Assembly (NCBI GenBank): GCA_011523485.1
Contig: WTGR01000784.1
Span: 1 to 6,064 of the forward strand
Direction: 5' to 3'
DNA: 6,064 nt
From: Acidobacteriota bacterium
Lineage (GTDB): Bacteria > Acidobacteriota > Vicinamibacteria > Vicinamibacterales > UBA8438
Shown here one piece after another: positions 5,084 through 6,064 of the stretch. The position numbers and the translations under genes were made by a program. Below the pieces are notes generated by a model that ran no database searches, was not told the DNA's origin, and saw only the letters and a program-made list of their open reading frames with translations. The stretch's first letter is position 1. Each line of letters starts with the position of its first letter.

Positions 5084-6064
5084 ATGGCTCGATTCATCGC
5101 CTCGTTCGCCCCGACCGCGCTGGTGCTCGCCCTGGCCGGCGGCGCCGCGGCGCCCGCCCAGGCCCAGGACGGGGACGGCTGGAATCCGCCCCGGCTCGCC
5201 GACGGGCAGCCCGACCTGAACGGCACCTGGAACAACGTCGGCTCGGCGCACATTCCCCTCGAGCTGCCGGAGGCGCTGGCGGGCGCGGACGTCTCGCAGG
5301 AGGACATCGACGCCCTGGTGCAGGAGCGCTCGGACGCGCGCAAGGCGGTCACCTGGCAGGGGCACGAGAACAGCCGCGGCGTGGGCGCCTACGCCAACTA
5401 CTGGTTCGACTGGTTCTGGAAGGAGCCGTCCGGGGTCGATGCGCCGGCCCTGCTGATCGAGCCGGCCAGCGGCAGGATGCCGGCCATGACGGCGCAAGCC
5501 GCCGAGAGCGTCGCCTGGCACCGCGAGCACCTGCACGACTCGTACTCGACGATGGAGACCGGGGACCGCTGCATCTCGCGCGGCACCTACGGAATCATGA
5601 TGCCGACGGCCTACAACAACGGGAAGATGTTCTTCCACACGCCGAACCACGTCGTCATTCTGAGCGAGATGATCCACAACGCGCGCATCATCCCCATCGA
5701 CGCCGGCGCACACATCGACGACGGCGTCGCGCTGTGGAACGGCGACCCGCGGGCGCGCTGGGAGGGCGGCACCCTGGTCGTGGAGTCACGCAACTTCAAG
5801 GCGGTCGCCAACCAGCGCGGCCCCGGTTCGCGCGCTCCCCAGACCGAGGCGCGCCACGTCGTCGAGCGGTTCACACTGCTCGACGCCGACACGCTGCGCT
5901 ACGAGCTGCGGGTCGACGATCCCGAGACCTACACGGCCCCCTGGACGGTGGCCTTCAACTACAAGCGCGACAACGAGTATCTGCAGTACGAGTACGCCTG
6001 CCACGAGGGGAACTACGCGGTCCCCAACTCGCTGAGCGGCGAGCGGGCGCAGGAGAAGAAGTAG
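5084..6064 (+). CDS. Exported protein of unknown function, paralogue C (divergent member of the two-cysteine YACHEGNY family)
   Basis: A 326-residue secreted paralogue of A and B. The signal peptide covers residues 1-27 (MARF, hydrophobic ALVLALAGGAAA, then AQA before QDG), which together with the upstream GAGGG sets the start. Motifs are recognisable but more divergent: ADGQPDLNGTW (39-49) replaces the PWGDPDLQG.W block, then YANYWFDW (103-110), LLIEPASGRMP (123-133), GDRCISRGTYG (160-170), HTPNHVVI (185-192), RIIPIDAG (201-208), LWNGD and RWEGGTLVVE (217-234), VERFTLLDADTL (260-271), TAPW (284-287) and QYEYACHEGNY (301-311). As in the paralogues, the only cysteines are the two motif ones, C163 and C306. 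It is transcribed away from paralogue B and is complete, its TAG being the last three bases of the window. Function is unknown; it may belong to the same regulon through the shared upstream region. Confidence 0.88.
   Translation: MARFIASFAPTALVLALAGGAAAPAQAQDGDGWNPPRLADGQPDLNGTWNNVGSAHIPLELPEALAGADVSQEDIDALVQERSDARKAVTWQGHENSRGVGAYANYWFDWFWKEPSGVDAPALLIEPASGRMPAMTAQAAESVAWHREHLHDSYSTMETGDRCISRGTYGIMMPTAYNNGKMFFHTPNHVVILSEMIHNARIIPIDAGAHIDDGVALWNGDPRARWEGGTLVVESRNFKAVANQRGPGSRAPQTEARHVVERFTLLDADTLRYELRVDDPETYTAPWTVAFNYKRDNEYLQYEYACHEGNYAVPNSLSGERAQEKK

Noticed and set aside
5987..6016. Possible haem-binding cytochrome motif in YEYACHEGNY.
   Set aside because: A c-type haem site needs CxxCH. 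Only one cysteine precedes the His and none lies three residues before it.
1..6064. Mobile element, CRISPR array, tRNA or phage origin for the gene cluster.
   Set aside because: No transposase, integrase, terminal inverted repeats, regularly spaced repeats or tRNA-like folds were seen. The repeated sequence is explained by paralogous genes.

Overview
The window is GC-rich DNA with strong G/C preference at third codon positions and is almost entirely coding. It looks like an environmental bacterial genome fragment. The best guess is Acidobacteriota (Vicinamibacteria-like). In these genomes, secreted proteins with a 'PWGDPDLQG.W ... WEGDTLVVE ... YEYACHEGNY' pattern occur in many copies, often near PQQ-dependent dehydrogenases. 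This assignment is from memory of such genomes, not from a search. No rRNA, tRNA, CRISPR, insertion sequence or phage gene was seen, and no stretch over 300 bases lacks a gene.

Layout. (1) Positions 3-605, plus strand: the C-terminal third of a PQQ-dependent (quinoprotein) alcohol dehydrogenase whose start lies outside the window. (2) Positions 606-695: two overlapping perfect inverted repeats, probably a terminator region. (3) Positions 696-1412, plus: an unrecognised Ala-rich helical protein with an N-terminal hydrophobic segment. Its 3' end overlaps the end of the next gene tail to tail. (4) Positions 4965 down to 1337, minus strand: a probable three-gene operon, in transcription order exported protein B (4965-4024), AMP-forming acyl-CoA synthetase (3987-2401), exported protein A (2317-1337). 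(5) Positions 4966-5083: a 118-base divergent promoter region. (6) Positions 5084-6064, plus: exported protein C, ending exactly at the window edge.

Proteins A, B and C are paralogues of 326, 313 and 326 residues. Each has a Sec-type signal peptide, a shared series of motifs in the same order, and exactly two cysteines at equivalent places, which suggests one structural disulfide in the periplasm. I know of no established function for the family. The acyl-CoA synthetase is a complete, apparently active member of the ANL superfamily and the only gene of the minus-strand cluster whose chemistry can be named.

A cautious reading is a small catabolic locus: a periplasmic quinoprotein oxidises an alcohol, exported proteins of unknown role act in the periplasm, and a cytoplasmic ligase activates a carboxylic acid to its CoA thioester. 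The pathway link is inference from adjacency only.
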